Shown here: positions 1 through 9,661 of the stretch, in pieces | Numbering within the stretch: the stretch's first letter is position 1 | How the letters are laid out: the number at the start of each line of letters is the position of its first letter | Assembly (NCBI RefSeq): GCF_016735515.1 | Contig: NZ_JAERQZ010000001.1 | Location: 3,026,746 to 3,090,745 of the forward strand | Direction: 5' to 3' | DNA from: Piscinibacter sp. HJYY11 | GTDB lineage: Bacteria > Pseudomonadota > Gammaproteobacteria > Burkholderiales > Burkholderiaceae_C | DNA length: 64,000 bases | The notes under the pieces: model-generated | Told to the model about the DNA's origin: nothing | The model's database searches: none | Seen by the model: the letters and a program-made list of their open reading frames with translations, nothing else | Position numbers and translations under genes: made by a program

Positions 1-1021
1 TGGGCGACATCGCGAAGAGCTCGCGGTAGCGTGTCTCGCTGGCGCGATGCGCTTCGCGCGCCTGCACCTCGGGCGTGATGTCGCGGCCCACGCCCCAGTA
101 GCCGTTGAACCGGCCTTCGTCGTCGAAGCGGGGCCGGCCGCTCACGCTGAAATGCAGCAGCCGCCCCGAAGGCGTGCGGTAGCGCACCGGCAGGTCGCTG
201 AAGGGGCGGTGCGCTTCCAGGTCCTGGCGGTGCTGGTCGAGCGCGATCGGGTCCATGTCGAGCTGGGTGCTCTCCCACGGGCGCTGGCCGATGCGGGACT
301 TGGCCGCGGGGCCGGCGCTCGCGTGCACGTGGGTGTCGATGCGCCGGAAGCGCAGGTCGGCGTCGAGCTCCCAGTACCAGTCGGCCGCGATCGAGAGCAG
401 GTTGCGGAAGCGCTGCTGGCGCTCCTCGGCCTCGCGCATCGCGCGATCGATCATGCGCGACATCTGCGTGCCGGCCACCACCGCGGTGGCGAGCAGCATC
501 AGGTGCGCGATCACATGCAGCGTGGTCGGGTTGCGCTGCAAGGCCAGCACGCCGGGCAACAGGCCGGCCGATTCCGCCCAGGTGAGCCCGATCACGGCCA
601 CCACGCAGCCGAGCGCGAGCACCAGCCCCGCGCGCAGGCTCGTGAGCACCGTCACCAGGCACACCATCAATCCGAAGAACCCGAGGCTCAGGCTTCGCAC
701 ACCTTCGCCCACACCCACCGCGGTGAGCGCGACCACGGTCACGCCGCTCCAGCCCACCACCAGCATCACCGTCGACAAGGGCGCGCGGTTCAGCAGCACG
801 ATGGACAGCGCAAACACCGCGGCCAGCGCGGCGCACACCCCGACCAGCATCGTCTGCATGCCGGGCTCCAGGGTCAGGTCGAGCGCGGCGTAGGCCAGCG
901 CGCCGATCAAGGACATGCCGCAGCCCAGCCCGAAGAACAGGCGGGCAATCGTGGCATTCAGGCCATCACGCGTGGCAGCGTTGGCGCTTCCCTCGGACGT
1001 GTCGTGTACTTCTTTCTTCAT
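1..1021 (-). CDS. Membrane-anchored PAS-domain sensor protein, 3' end missing
   Basis: The reading frame enters from the left edge and starts at an ATG at 1021 (protein begins MKKEVHDTSEG). About 340 residues are visible. Residues ~28-185 hold about six hydrophobic segments with no recognisable periplasmic domain, ending in a basic/acidic linker (SRMIDRAMREAEERQQRF) that looks like a signalling helix. Residues ~205-315 form a PAS fold ending in GYWGVGRDIT, the usual PAS/PAC exit, and a second PAS seems to begin (SETRYRELFAMSP) just before the edge. The output domain (histidine kinase, GGDEF or EAL) lies outside the window, so the role is only 'membrane sensor'. The forward reading frames over this stretch are shadows. 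The next gene, pyrF, is on the same strand 78 bp upstream. Confidence 0.85.
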   Translation of the reverse strand, partial: MKKEVHDTSEGSANAATRDGLNATIARLFFGLGCGMSLIGALAYAALDLTLEPGMQTMLVGVCAALAAVFALSIVLLNRAPLSTVMLVVGWSGVTVVALTAVGVGEGVRSLSLGFFGLMVCLVTVLTSLRAGLVLALGCVVAVIGLTWAESAGLLPGVLALQRNPTTLHVIAHLMLLATAVVAGTQMSRMIDRAMREAEERQQRFRNLLSIAADWYWELDADLRFRRIDTHVHASAGPAAKSRIGQRPWESTQLDMDPIALDQHRQDLEAHRPFSDLPVRYRTPSGRLLHFSVSGRPRFDDEGRFNGYWGVGRDITPEVQAREAHRASETRYRELFAMSP

Positions 1022-1099
1022 GCAGCGGCCACGAGGCGCTCGACACGCCGCAGCCGAGCCGCAAGTGTCCCGCGCTCTGCACGGGCGTGCGGTCGTGTT

Positions 1100-1930
1100 T
1101 TACCCGGCCGCGGAGGATGACCGTGCGGCATTTAACGCCGCCCGTGTCTGCACCGCCACGGCCCGCGCGGCACTGGCGAAGTCGTCTCCCGACGATGCGT
1201 AGAGCACCGCACGCGAGGAGTTGACGACGATGGTGCCGCCCTGCCGGAAACCCGCCTTGACCGTGGCATCGGCATCGCCGCCTTGCGCGCCCACGCCGGG
1301 GATCAGCAGCGGCAGCGTCGGCGCGAGTTCCCGCACGCGGGCGATCTCGCCGGGGAAGGTCGCGCCGACCACGAGGCCGAGCTGGCCGGTCGTGTTCCAC
1401 GGGCCCTGCGCGAGCCGCGCGACATGTTCGTACAAGAGATCGCCCGAGGCGAGCTTCTGGGCCTGCAGGTCCGAGCCGCCCGGGTTGGAAGTGCGGCACA
1501 AGAGGATCAACCCCTTGCCGCTGTAGCGCAGCCAGGGCTCGACGGAGTCGAAGCCCATGAAGGGCGACAGCGTGACCGCATCGGCCTGGTAGCGCTCGAA
1601 GGCTTCACGGGCGTACTGCTCGGCGGTGGAGCCGATGTCGCCGCGCTTGGCGTCGAGGATCACCGGCACGCTGGGCGCCACGCGCTTGATGTGCGCCATC
1701 AGGCGCTCGAGCTGGTCTTCGGCGCGGTTGCCGGCGAAGTAGGCGATCTGCGGCTTGAAGGCACAGGCCACGTCTTTCGTCGCATCGACGATCGCGGCGC
1801 AGAAGTCGTAGATGCGACCGGCATCGCCCTTCCATTTGCCGGGGAACTTGCCCGGCTCGGGGTCGAGGCCCACGCACAGCAGGGAGTCGTTGCCACGCTG
1901 AGCGGCGGCGAGCTGGTCGGTGAATTTCAT
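1100..1930 (-). CDS. pyrF: Orotidine 5'-phosphate decarboxylase
   Basis: Converts orotidine 5'-phosphate to UMP, the last step of de novo pyrimidine synthesis, in the cytoplasm. The 276-residue protein carries the catalytic signature [10 protein letters not shown] (about residue 93) with the Lys and Asp of the K-D-D-K array, and a C-terminal phosphate-binding stretch [13 protein letters not shown]. The length and motif spelling fit the longer 'type 2' OMP decarboxylases common in beta-proteobacteria and actinobacteria rather than the ~230-residue E. coli type. It starts at ATG 1930 ([11 protein letters not shown]). It lies 38 bp downstream of a LysR gene on the same strand and is not obviously linked to it in function. 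Confidence 0.95.
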   Translation of the reverse strand: MKFTDQLAAAQRGNDSLLCVGLDPEPGKFPGKWKGDAGRIYDFCAAIVDATKDVACAFKPQIAYFAGNRAEDQLERLMAHIKRVAPSVPVILDAKRGDIGSTAEQYAREAFERYQADAVTLSPFMGFDSVEPWLRYSGKGLILLCRTSNPGGSDLQAQKLASGDLLYEHVARLAQGPWNTTGQLGLVVGATFPGEIARVRELAPTLPLLIPGVGAQGGDADATVKAGFRQGGTIVVNSSRAVLYASSGDDFASAARAVAVQTRAALNAARSSSAAG

Positions 1931-1968
1931 GAGGGCTGGATTTTAGGGAGCGCAGCAGACAGTCGGCA

Positions 1969-2847
1969 TCAAAGGGCGATGTGTGCGGCGAGGTGCGCGG
2001 CCACGGTGGCGATGCGCCGCAGGTGGCGCGACTCGGGGTGCGTGAGCAGCCACAGCTGCACGTCGCACTCGGGCACGGTCTCGCTGACCTGTTGCACGTC
2101 GCTGCGGCCGCGCGCCAGGAAGACCGGCACCAGGCCCACGCCGAGGCCGGCCACCACCGCGTCGAACACCGCCTGCACGCTGTTGACGCACAGCACCGGC
2201 TCCGAGCGCGGGAAGTGCTTGCGGCGCCAGCGCACCGAGGGGTGGTCGGGCATGGCGTCATCGACGCTGATCCAGGCCGCCGCGCTCAGGTCGACGGTCT
2301 TCGCACGCCGCCCCGACGGCTTCGGCGCGAACACCGCATTGCGCACCGTGCCCAGCTCGCGGCCAACCACGTGCGGCGGCGGCTTGGCGGTGGCGCGCAG
2401 CGCGATGTCGGCCTCGCGCTGGGTGAGGTTGGCCAGTTCGTTGCGTGCCGTGACGTCGAGCCGCAGGCCAGGGTGGGCCTCGTGCAGCGACTTCAGCGCC
2501 GGCATCAGCAGGCCCTTGAGCAGCGTGTCGGCGGTGGCGATGCGCACCACGCCGCTCACCGCGCCGGCGTCGAGCCGCGCCTCGGCGCGCGCGGCTTCCA
2601 GCTCGGCCTCGATGCGCTCGGCGTGGTGCGCGAGGCGCTGGCCGAGCTCGGTCGGCTGGTAGCCGCTGCGCGAGCGCTCGAAGAGCCGCTGGCCCAGCGC
2701 CTTCTCGGCGCGTTGCACGGTGCGAAAGACGGTGGACCCGTCAACACCCGCGAGTTGCGCCGCCGCTGCGAGGTTGCCACCGCGCACCAGCGCGAGCAGC
2801 AGGGCCAGCTCGGCCGCCCCGAGCGTCGATTGCATGGATGCATTCAT
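1969..2847 (-). CDS. LysR-family transcriptional regulator
   Basis: This is a 292-residue protein with the LysR winged-helix HTH at residues ~10-68 (LVRGGNLAAAAQLAGVDGST followed by FRTVQRAEKALGQRLFERS) and a substrate-binding effector domain from ~95 onward. The recognition helix contains GSTVFRTVQ, slightly off the common PSAVSRQI pattern. It is transcribed divergently from the DoxX-GST pair across a 78-bp gap, so the likely target is that pair, as is usual for LysR proteins. The effector is unknown. Start is ATG 2847; a second Met four residues in is possible. Confidence 0.9.
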   Translation of the reverse strand: MNASMQSTLGAAELALLLALVRGGNLAAAAQLAGVDGSTVFRTVQRAEKALGQRLFERSRSGYQPTELGQRLAHHAERIEAELEAARAEARLDAGAVSGVVRIATADTLLKGLLMPALKSLHEAHPGLRLDVTARNELANLTQREADIALRATAKPPPHVVGRELGTVRNAVFAPKPSGRRAKTVDLSAAAWISVDDAMPDHPSVRWRRKHFPRSEPVLCVNSVQAVFDAVVAGLGVGLVPVFLARGRSDVQQVSETVPECDVQLWLLTHPESRHLRRIATVAAHLAAHIAL

Positions 2848-2925
2848 CGTTTGCCTGACCGCCTATTTCAACTGCACCGCCGCAATCATAGATTTCACCC
2901 CGTCATCACTCAACGGAGCCTTTCC

Positions 2926-3339
2926 ATGACCAACACCTCACTCGGCCTGCTGTTGCTGCGCATCGCCCTCGGCGCGATGTGGATTGCGCATGCGCTGCTC
3001 AAGCTCGTCGTCTTCACGCTGCCCGGCACGGCGCAGTTCTTCGACTCGGTCGGCCTGCCCGGCGTGCTGGCCTATCCGGTGTTCGCGGCCGAGCTGCTGG
3101 GCGGCCTCGCCTTGCTGGCCGGTGTGTACGCACGGCAGGTCTCGCTGCTGCTGGTGCCGGTGCTGCTGGCCGCGGCCTGGGTGCACCTGCCCAACGGCTG
3201 GGTGCACACCAGCACCGGCGGCGGCTGGGAGTACCCGGTGTTCCTCGCCGTCGCGTCACTCGTGCACTGGCTGCTCGGCGACGGCGACTACAGCGTCAAG
3301 CGCAGCCCCTTCCTCACCCCCGGCGCCTCGCGCGCCTGA
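2926..3339 (+). CDS. DoxX-family membrane protein
   Basis: A 137-residue integral membrane protein with four hydrophobic helices; LLLLRIALGAMWIAHALLKL at the N-terminus and PVFAAELLGGLALLAGVYA are typical of the DoxX/SURF4-like family. Family members are often linked to thiol or redox stress, but biochemical function is poorly defined. ATG 2926 was chosen because an ACGGAG ribosome-binding sequence lies about 8 bp upstream and the hydrophobic core starts directly after it. The long forward frame upstream is the shadow of the LysR gene. A GST gene follows 27 bp downstream on the same strand, so the two probably form an operon controlled by the divergent LysR protein. Confidence 0.85.
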   Translation: MTNTSLGLLLLRIALGAMWIAHALLKLVVFTLPGTAQFFDSVGLPGVLAYPVFAAELLGGLALLAGVYARQVSLLLVPVLLAAAWVHLPNGWVHTSTGGGWEYPVFLAVASLVHWLLGDGDYSVKRSPFLTPGASRA

Positions 3340-3366
3340 GTCTTCCATCCCTGAAAGGACCTCTCC

Positions 3367-3975
3367 ATGAAGCTCTACCACGCCCCCGGCGCCTGCTCGC
3401 TCGCCGTCCACATCGCCCTGCGCGAAGCCGGCATCGGCTTCGATCTCGTCAAGGTCGACCTCGCGAAGCACACGTTGGAAGACGGCCGCAGCTACTACGA
3501 CATCGCACCGCGCGGCTACGTGCCGATGCTGGAGTTCGACGACGGCAGCCGCCACACCGAAGCGGCCGCGCTGCTGGCACACATCGCCGACCAGGACGCC
3601 GGCTTCGCATTGATCGGCGCCCCGCGCAGCGAGCGCCGCCTGCAGGTGACGCAGTGGCTGGCCTTCGTGGCGAGCGAGCTGCACAAGGCCTTCAGCCCCT
3701 GGCTGTGGCACAAGGAAACGGCCGATTCCACGAAGCAGGCCGTGCGCGAGAAGCTCGCGACGCGCTTCGCCGAGCTCGACCGCCACCTCGCCTCGCGCGA
3801 ATACCTGGCCGGCGAGTTCAGCGTGGCCGATGCCTATGCCTTCACCATCGTGAACTGGTCCAACTTCCTCGGCCTGCCGCTGTCGGACGTGCCGAACCTC
3901 AAGGCCTACCTGGCACGTGTGGCCGCGCGCCCGCAGGTGCAGGCGGCGCTGAAGGCCGAAGGCCTGGCGGGCTGA
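3367..3975 (+). CDS. Glutathione S-transferase, beta-class-like
   Basis: A 202-residue GST. The thioredoxin-like N-domain starts MKLYHAPGACSLAVHIALRE, with Cys10 at the position used by bacterial beta-class GSTs, and the gamma-Glu binding region reads GYVPMLEFDDG...TEAAALL. The C-terminal helical domain contains the conserved ASREYLAGEFSVADAYAFTI (N-capping box). It probably conjugates or reduces electrophiles with glutathione; the substrate is not predictable. It is preceded by AAAGGACCTCTCC as ribosome-binding region. Its stop codon abuts the stop of purB on the other strand with no spacer (TGATCA serves both strands). Confidence 0.9.
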   Translation: MKLYHAPGACSLAVHIALREAGIGFDLVKVDLAKHTLEDGRSYYDIAPRGYVPMLEFDDGSRHTEAAALLAHIADQDAGFALIGAPRSERRLQVTQWLAFVASELHKAFSPWLWHKETADSTKQAVREKLATRFAELDRHLASREYLAGEFSVADAYAFTIVNWSNFLGLPLSDVPNLKAYLARVAARPQVQAALKAEGLAG

Positions 3976-5376
<1,401 letters not shown>

Positions 5377-5419
5377 TCAGGGCGCCGGAAAAGCTGGGGG
5401 AGAAGAGCGGACCGCGATT

Positions 5420-6058
5420 TTAGGCGGGCGCACCATCGCCGCGGTCGCCGGCCGATGACGGGGTGCCGCTGGCGTGATGATGGTGGGCCAGCAGGGTGCG
5501 GGCCTCCCGTGCGTGCCGGTCTCCGGCGTGGTGGAGCATCAGCGCCTGCAGCTGCGCCACGCCTTCGTCCTCACGCCCGGCGGCCAGCAACGCCTGGCCA
5601 TGCAGCCAGCGGTAGAGGGCGGTGCGCGTGTCCCCCGGGCGGCGCTGGCCGAAGGCTTCGAGCAGTTGCAAGGCCAGGTCGGGGCGCTGCTGCTTGAGCG
5701 CCTGCTTGGTCAGCGGCACGACGGCCACCGTGCCGGGGTCGAAGCGGGGTTGCGCCGCCAGCGCCGCGATGTAGGCGGCGAGGGCGTCGGCCGACCGGCG
5801 TTTCTCCAGCAATCGCCGGATGCGGGTGCGGGCCACGGGGTCGTGCAAAGCCGCTGCCGCGACGGGCGACCCACGCGGCCGGCCCTTGATCGGCGCCACG
5901 CGCAGCGCGAGCCACACGGTGCCGCCCACCACCGCCGGCGCAGCCACTGCCAGCCACAGCCACACCTGCCCATCGAGCTTCCACGCCAGCAGCCAGTGCA
6001 GGCCCAAGAGACAGAACCACCATGCCAGCACCAAGGCCAAGGCACATCCACGCCACAT
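5420..6058 (-). CDS. Small membrane-anchored protein with helical repeat tail, unknown function
   Basis: A 212-residue protein I do not recognise. Two hydrophobic segments (residues ~4-24 and ~30-52) are followed by a soluble Ala/Leu-rich helical tail with TPR-like phasing (SADALAAYIAAL, PDLALQLLEAFG, LYRWLHGQALLAAG) and a His-rich end (HHHHASG). This suggests a membrane-tethered scaffold or assembly protein, as inference only. The GTG at 6061 could also be the start, but the GGGAG box sits 7 bp from ATG 6058, which I prefer. It is divergent from the phytase-like gene; the 114-bp gap between them carries candidate PhoB boxes, so it may share that control. Confidence 0.65.
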   Translation of the reverse strand: MWRGCALALVLAWWFCLLGLHWLLAWKLDGQVWLWLAVAAPAVVGGTVWLALRVAPIKGRPRGSPVAAAALHDPVARTRIRRLLEKRRSADALAAYIAALAAQPRFDPGTVAVVPLTKQALKQQRPDLALQLLEAFGQRRPGDTRTALYRWLHGQALLAAGREDEGVAQLQALMLHHAGDRHAREARTLLAHHHHASGTPSSAGDRGDGAPA

Positions 6059-6106
6059 CACGACACTCCCTTCGGGTCATCAACGTGCCCGGTTTTATGG
6101 GCGGGA

Positions 6107-6135
6107 GTGTCACACGGGTTTCATGACCACGTCAT
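6107..6135 (+). promoter_or_regulatory. Candidate PhoB box, three 11-bp-spaced repeats
   Basis: Three heptamers lie in register every 11 bp: GTGTCAC (6107-6113), GTTTCAT (6118-6124) and ACGTCAT (6129-6135), separated by the 4-bp spacers ACGG and GACC. Each matches the Pho-box half-site CTGTCAT at 5 of 7 positions. The array ends 37 bp before the ATG of the phytase-like lipoprotein gene, the position expected for a PhoB-activated promoter. No convincing -10 hexamer is visible downstream. Confidence 0.55.
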
Positions 6136-6172
6136 GCAATGGCGGGCTGCCACTTTGCAGACCCCCAAGACC

Positions 6173-7732
6173 ATGACACCACACACTCGCTCCTGGGCTG
6201 CCCTCGCCGCGGCCGCCTTGCTCGTCACCGCCTGCGGCGGCGGCGACGACGAACCTTCAGGGCCCACCGCGCCCGCCCCGCAGACCTATGCGCAGACCCA
6301 CGCGGTCGGCAACGTCTCGGTGAGCATCACCAAGCACGAGCTGCAGGCGGCCACCAGCTTCAACATCCCCTACGAGGGCAGCCACACCGCCATCGCGGCC
6401 GACTTCGCGAGCGGCTTCCTGCCCGCCTACGGCTCGGGCCTCGCCTTCAAGGAACGACTGGCCGACGGCACGCTCGAGTTCTACGCCATCACCGACCGCG
6501 GCCCCAATGGCGACGGCCCCAGCGCGCCCGTGCCCGGCGGCACCGGCAACAACATCAGCAAGGTGTTCCCTGCCCCGTCCTTCGCGCCCAGCTTCGGCGT
6601 GATCCGTGTCGGCGCCAACGCGGTGCTCCAGAGCAGCACGCCGCTCCGGCGCGATGCCACCACCCGCATCACCGGCCTGCCGCCGCAAGCCGGTCTGGGC
6701 TCGACGGGCGAGACGCCGCTCAACGACGCCTACCGCTTCGACGCCACGAAGGCCAACTACGACGCCCAGGGCCTCGACCCCGAATCGATCGTCGTCGACA
6801 CCGCGCGCAGCGTGCTGTGGGCGAGCGACGAATACGGCCCCTTCATCGTGCGAATCAACCGCACGACCGGCGTGATCGAGCGCAAGTACGGCCCCGGGGC
6901 CGGCGCCACCGACCTGCCGGCGGTGCTGGTCAAGCGGCGGGTCAACCGCGGCATGGAAGGCCTGACGCTCGACGTGGCGAGCGGCAAGCTGCACGGCTTC
7001 CTGCAAAGCCCGATCGACCCGAAGGATGCGAACGGGGCCTCCATCCGCGCGCGCCCGCCCGGCGGCAGCAACACCGACGTGCGCCACATCGCGAGGTTCG
7101 TGCGCTGGCTCGAGTTCGACCCGACGACCGAGACCTCCAGGCTCTACGCCTACCCGATCGACGGCACGCAGTACGACCGCAACCGCACCGGCAACGCCAA
7201 GCTGGGCGACGTGGTGAGCCTCGGCAACGGCAAGTTCATCGTCATCGAGCAGGGCGCCCGCGCCAGCGATGCGCGGGTGATGAACAAGCTCTACCTGGTG
7301 GAGATCCCGGCCAACGCAACCGACATCACCGCGCAGGGCCACGACCTCGAGGTGAGCAGCATCACGCAGGCGGCCTCGAACGGCGCCGACTACTCGACGG
7401 TGGTCACGCTGCGCAAGACCGAGCTGCTCGACCTCAACGCCGCCGGCTGGGTGGCCGAGAAGGCCGAGGGCCTGACGCTGGTCGACGCAAACACCCTCGC
7501 GCTCATCAACGACAACGACTTCGGCCTGCGCACCATCCTGCTCGACGCCGCCGGCGCCACGGTGGCCGGCAGCATCGAGGACTGCACGGTCGACGCCAAC
7601 GGGGCCATCGTCTCCGGCTGCCCGGCCGGCGTGGTGGGCGCTCGCCTCACGCGCGGCGTCGACAACGAACGGCCCACGCGCCTGTGGCTGATCCGCTTCA
7701 GCCAGCCGCTGGCGGCCTACGCCATCCCGTAG
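6173..7732 (+). CDS. Phytase-like esterase-fold lipoprotein
   Basis: A 519-residue exported protein of the 'esterase-like activity of phytase' propeller family. The N-terminus is a lipoprotein signal with the lipobox LVTAC (Cys21) followed by GGGDDE, so it is probably anchored in the outer membrane or faces the periplasm. Family marks include FYAITDRGPNGDGP (~residue 101), SIVVDTARSVLWASDEYGPF (~205) and GMEGLTLDVASGKLHGFLQS (~261). Related proteins are induced by phosphate starvation and are suspected to act on phosphoesters; activity here is inferred. ATG 6173 was chosen because the signal peptide starts there; an in-frame ATG at 6134 would lie inside the candidate PhoB box. The phnCDE genes follow on the same strand. 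Confidence 0.8.
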   Translation: MTPHTRSWAALAAAALLVTACGGGDDEPSGPTAPAPQTYAQTHAVGNVSVSITKHELQAATSFNIPYEGSHTAIAADFASGFLPAYGSGLAFKERLADGTLEFYAITDRGPNGDGPSAPVPGGTGNNISKVFPAPSFAPSFGVIRVGANAVLQSSTPLRRDATTRITGLPPQAGLGSTGETPLNDAYRFDATKANYDAQGLDPESIVVDTARSVLWASDEYGPFIVRINRTTGVIERKYGPGAGATDLPAVLVKRRVNRGMEGLTLDVASGKLHGFLQSPIDPKDANGASIRARPPGGSNTDVRHIARFVRWLEFDPTTETSRLYAYPIDGTQYDRNRTGNAKLGDVVSLGNGKFIVIEQGARASDARVMNKLYLVEIPANATDITAQGHDLEVSSITQAASNGADYSTVVTLRKTELLDLNAAGWVAEKAEGLTLVDANTLALINDNDFGLRTILLDAAGATVAGSIEDCTVDANGAIVSGCPAGVVGARLTRGVDNERPTRLWLIRFSQPLAAYAIP

Positions 7733-7742
7733 TCGTCTAGAC

Positions 7743-7782
7743 GTTTCATCTCCCTGCCCAGGAGTCGTCACGCAACCGTCAC
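7743..7782 (+). promoter_or_regulatory. Candidate PhoB box upstream of phnC
   Basis: Four heptamers in 11-bp register: GTTTCAT (7743-7749), CTGCCCA (7754-7760), TCGTCAC (7765-7771) and CCGTCAC (7776-7782). They match CTGTCAT at 5, 4, 4 and 5 of 7 positions. The first is identical to the central repeat in front of the phytase-like gene. The array lies 57-96 bp before the phnC start. Individual matches are weak; the regular spacing and the phosphonate-transport target carry the argument. Confidence 0.45.
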
Positions 7783-7838
7783 GCTCGCTTTCCACAATCT
7801 TCGAGGTTTGAAGTCTGTGGCGAAACGAGGTGACGAGC

Positions 7839-8666
7839 ATGACGAACAACGTGATCCAGGTGACGAAGCTGCGCAAGAGTTTCGGTGCCCACACCGCCTT
7901 GCGCGACGTGTCGCTCTCGGTGCAGCGCGGCGAGATGGTCGCCCTGCTCGGCGCCTCGGGCTCCGGCAAGTCGACGCTGCTGCGCCACCTGAACGCGCTG
8001 CACCGCGCCGATGCGGGCAGCACCTCGCACGTGGAGGTGCTCGGCCGCACGCTGCAGCAAGGCGGCAAGCTGGCGCGCGACGCCCGCGACACGCGTGCGC
8101 AGGTGGCCGCGATCTTCCAGCAGTTCAACCTGGTCGACCGCCTCTCCGTGATGAAGAACGTGCTGGCCGGTGCGTTGCACCGCCAGCCGCTGTGGCGCGG
8201 CCTCTTCGCGCAATTCCCGCAGGCCGAGCTGCAACGGGCCCACGAGGCGCTCAAGCGCGTGGGCATCGAGCGCTGTGCCTGGCAACGCGCCTCCACGCTT
8301 TCGGGCGGCCAGCAGCAGCGGGCCGCCATCTCGCGCGCGCTGGTGCAGGGCGCGCAGATCATCCTCGCCGACGAGCCCATCGCCTCGCTCGACCCCGAGT
8401 CGAGCCGCCGGGTGATGGACCTGCTGGCCGAAGTGAACCGCGAGCTGGGCGTGACGGTCATCGTCTCGCTGCACCAGGTCGACTACGCCTTCGCGTACTG
8501 CCCGCGCACCGTCGCGCTGCGCGCCGGCGAAGTGGTGCACGACGGCCCCACGCGCGAGCTCACCCCGCAACGCCTGCGCGACCTGTACGGCACGCAGACC
8601 GATGAACTGATGCCGCGGCCGCACGACGCCGCGACGCCCCTCCAACCCGTGCCGCTGGCCGCCTGA
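7839..8666 (+). CDS. phnC: Phosphonate ABC transporter, ATP-binding protein
   Basis: ATPase of the PhnCDE phosphonate importer, 275 residues. Walker A is GASGSGKST (~residue 36), the ABC signature LSGGQQQR (~150) and Walker [13 protein letters not shown] (~170); [15 protein letters not shown] is typical of PhnC. Start is ATG 7839, with GAAACGAGG as Shine-Dalgarno 8 bp upstream; an upstream in-frame GTG at 7830 would overlap that box. phnD follows after 14 bp, phnE after a further 3 bp and an HD-domain gene after 4 bp, so the four form one operon, probably controlled by phosphate supply through the upstream repeats. Confidence 0.95.
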   Translation: MTNNVIQVTKLRKSFGAHTALRDVSLSVQRGEMVALLGASGSGKSTLLRHLNALHRADAGSTSHVEVLGRTLQQGGKLARDARDTRAQVAAIFQQFNLVDRLSVMKNVLAGALHRQPLWRGLFAQFPQAELQRAHEALKRVGIERCAWQRASTLSGGQQQRAAISRALVQGAQIILADEPIASLDPESSRRVMDLLAEVNRELGVTVIVSLHQVDYAFAYCPRTVALRAGEVVHDGPTRELTPQRLRDLYGTQTDELMPRPHDAATPLQPVPLAA

Positions 8667-8680
8667 CCCCGGAGCCCCCC

Positions 8681-9658
8681 ATGAACCGCAGAGCCACCCT
8701 CCTCGTCCTCGCCACCACCGCCTCGGTGTGGTTCAACCAGAGCACGCATGCGCAGCCGCGCGAGCTGCAGATGGGCATCATCGCCACCGAGTCGTCGGCC
8801 AACCTCAAGACGGCGTGGCAGCCGCTGATCGACGACCTGCAGAAGCAGACCGGCCTCAAGGTCAACGCCTTCTTCGCGCCCGACTACGCCGGCGTGATCG
8901 AGGCGATGCGCTTCAACAAGGTGCAGGTCGCGTGGATGGGCAATAAGTCAGGCATGGAAGCAGTGGACCGGGCCAACGGCGAAGTGTTCGGCAAGGTGGT
9001 GTCGGTCGACGGCACCCAGGGCTACTGGAGCCTGATGATCGTGCACAAGGACAGCCCGCTGAAGTCGCTCGACGACGTGATCAAGGCCCGCGCCAACCTC
9101 ACGCTCGGCATGGGCGAGATCAACTCGACCAGCGGCACCCTGGTCCCCGGCTTCTATGCCTGGGCCGCCCACAAGGTCGACCCGGCCAAGGAGTTCGAGC
9201 GCGCCGCCCGCTCCAACCATGAGAGCAACATCCTCGCGGTGGCCAGCAAGCAGCTCGACGTGGCCACGGTGGCGAGCGACGGCGTCGACCGCATGAAGAT
9301 CAAGATGCCCGAGAAGGCCGCCGAGCTGCGCGAGATCTGGCGCTCGCCGCTGATCCCGAGCGACCCGCTGGTGTGGCGCAAGGATCTCGACGAGGCCACC
9401 AAGAAGAAGCTGCGCGACTTCTTCCTCGCCTACGGCAAGGATGCGCGCGAGAAGGAGGTGCTGAAGACGCTGACGTGGTCGGCCTTCGTGAAGTCCGACA
9501 ACCAGCAGCTCACGCCCATCCGCCAGCTCGAGCTCGCCCGCGAGCGCGCCAAGGTCGACGCCGACACCGCCCTGTCGGCCGACGACAAGGCGAAGAAGCT
9601 GAAGGACATCGACCAGCGCCTCGCCGAGCTGGCGCAGCAGGTCGCGCTCGCGAAGTAA
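8681..9658 (+). CDS. phnD: Phosphonate ABC transporter, periplasmic binding protein
   Basis: Periplasmic receptor that hands phosphonates to PhnE/PhnC. The 325-residue protein begins with a signal peptide (MNRRATLLVLATTASVWF, cleavage near THAQP) and has the PhnD/phosphite-binding core: GIIATESSANL, FFAPDYAGVIEAMRF, VQVAWMGNKS and GEINSTSGTLVPGFY, the last holding the Ser/Thr residues that bind the phosphonate oxygens. The C-terminus (~280-325) is a charged helical tail. GGAG lies 9 bp upstream of the ATG. Whether phosphonate, phosphite or a phosphate ester is preferred cannot be read from sequence. Confidence 0.95.
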   Translation: MNRRATLLVLATTASVWFNQSTHAQPRELQMGIIATESSANLKTAWQPLIDDLQKQTGLKVNAFFAPDYAGVIEAMRFNKVQVAWMGNKSGMEAVDRANGEVFGKVVSVDGTQGYWSLMIVHKDSPLKSLDDVIKARANLTLGMGEINSTSGTLVPGFYAWAAHKVDPAKEFERAARSNHESNILAVASKQLDVATVASDGVDRMKIKMPEKAAELREIWRSPLIPSDPLVWRKDLDEATKKKLRDFFLAYGKDAREKEVLKTLTWSAFVKSDNQQLTPIRQLELARERAKVDADTALSADDKAKKLKDIDQRLAELAQQVALAK

Positions 9659-9661
9659 GCC

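Noticed and set aside
47..1120. Long forward open frame (357 aa) at the left edge
   Set aside because: It is antisense to the PAS sensor and pyrF; its translation is Arg/His/Ala-rich without domain features, typical of shadow frames in GC-rich DNA.
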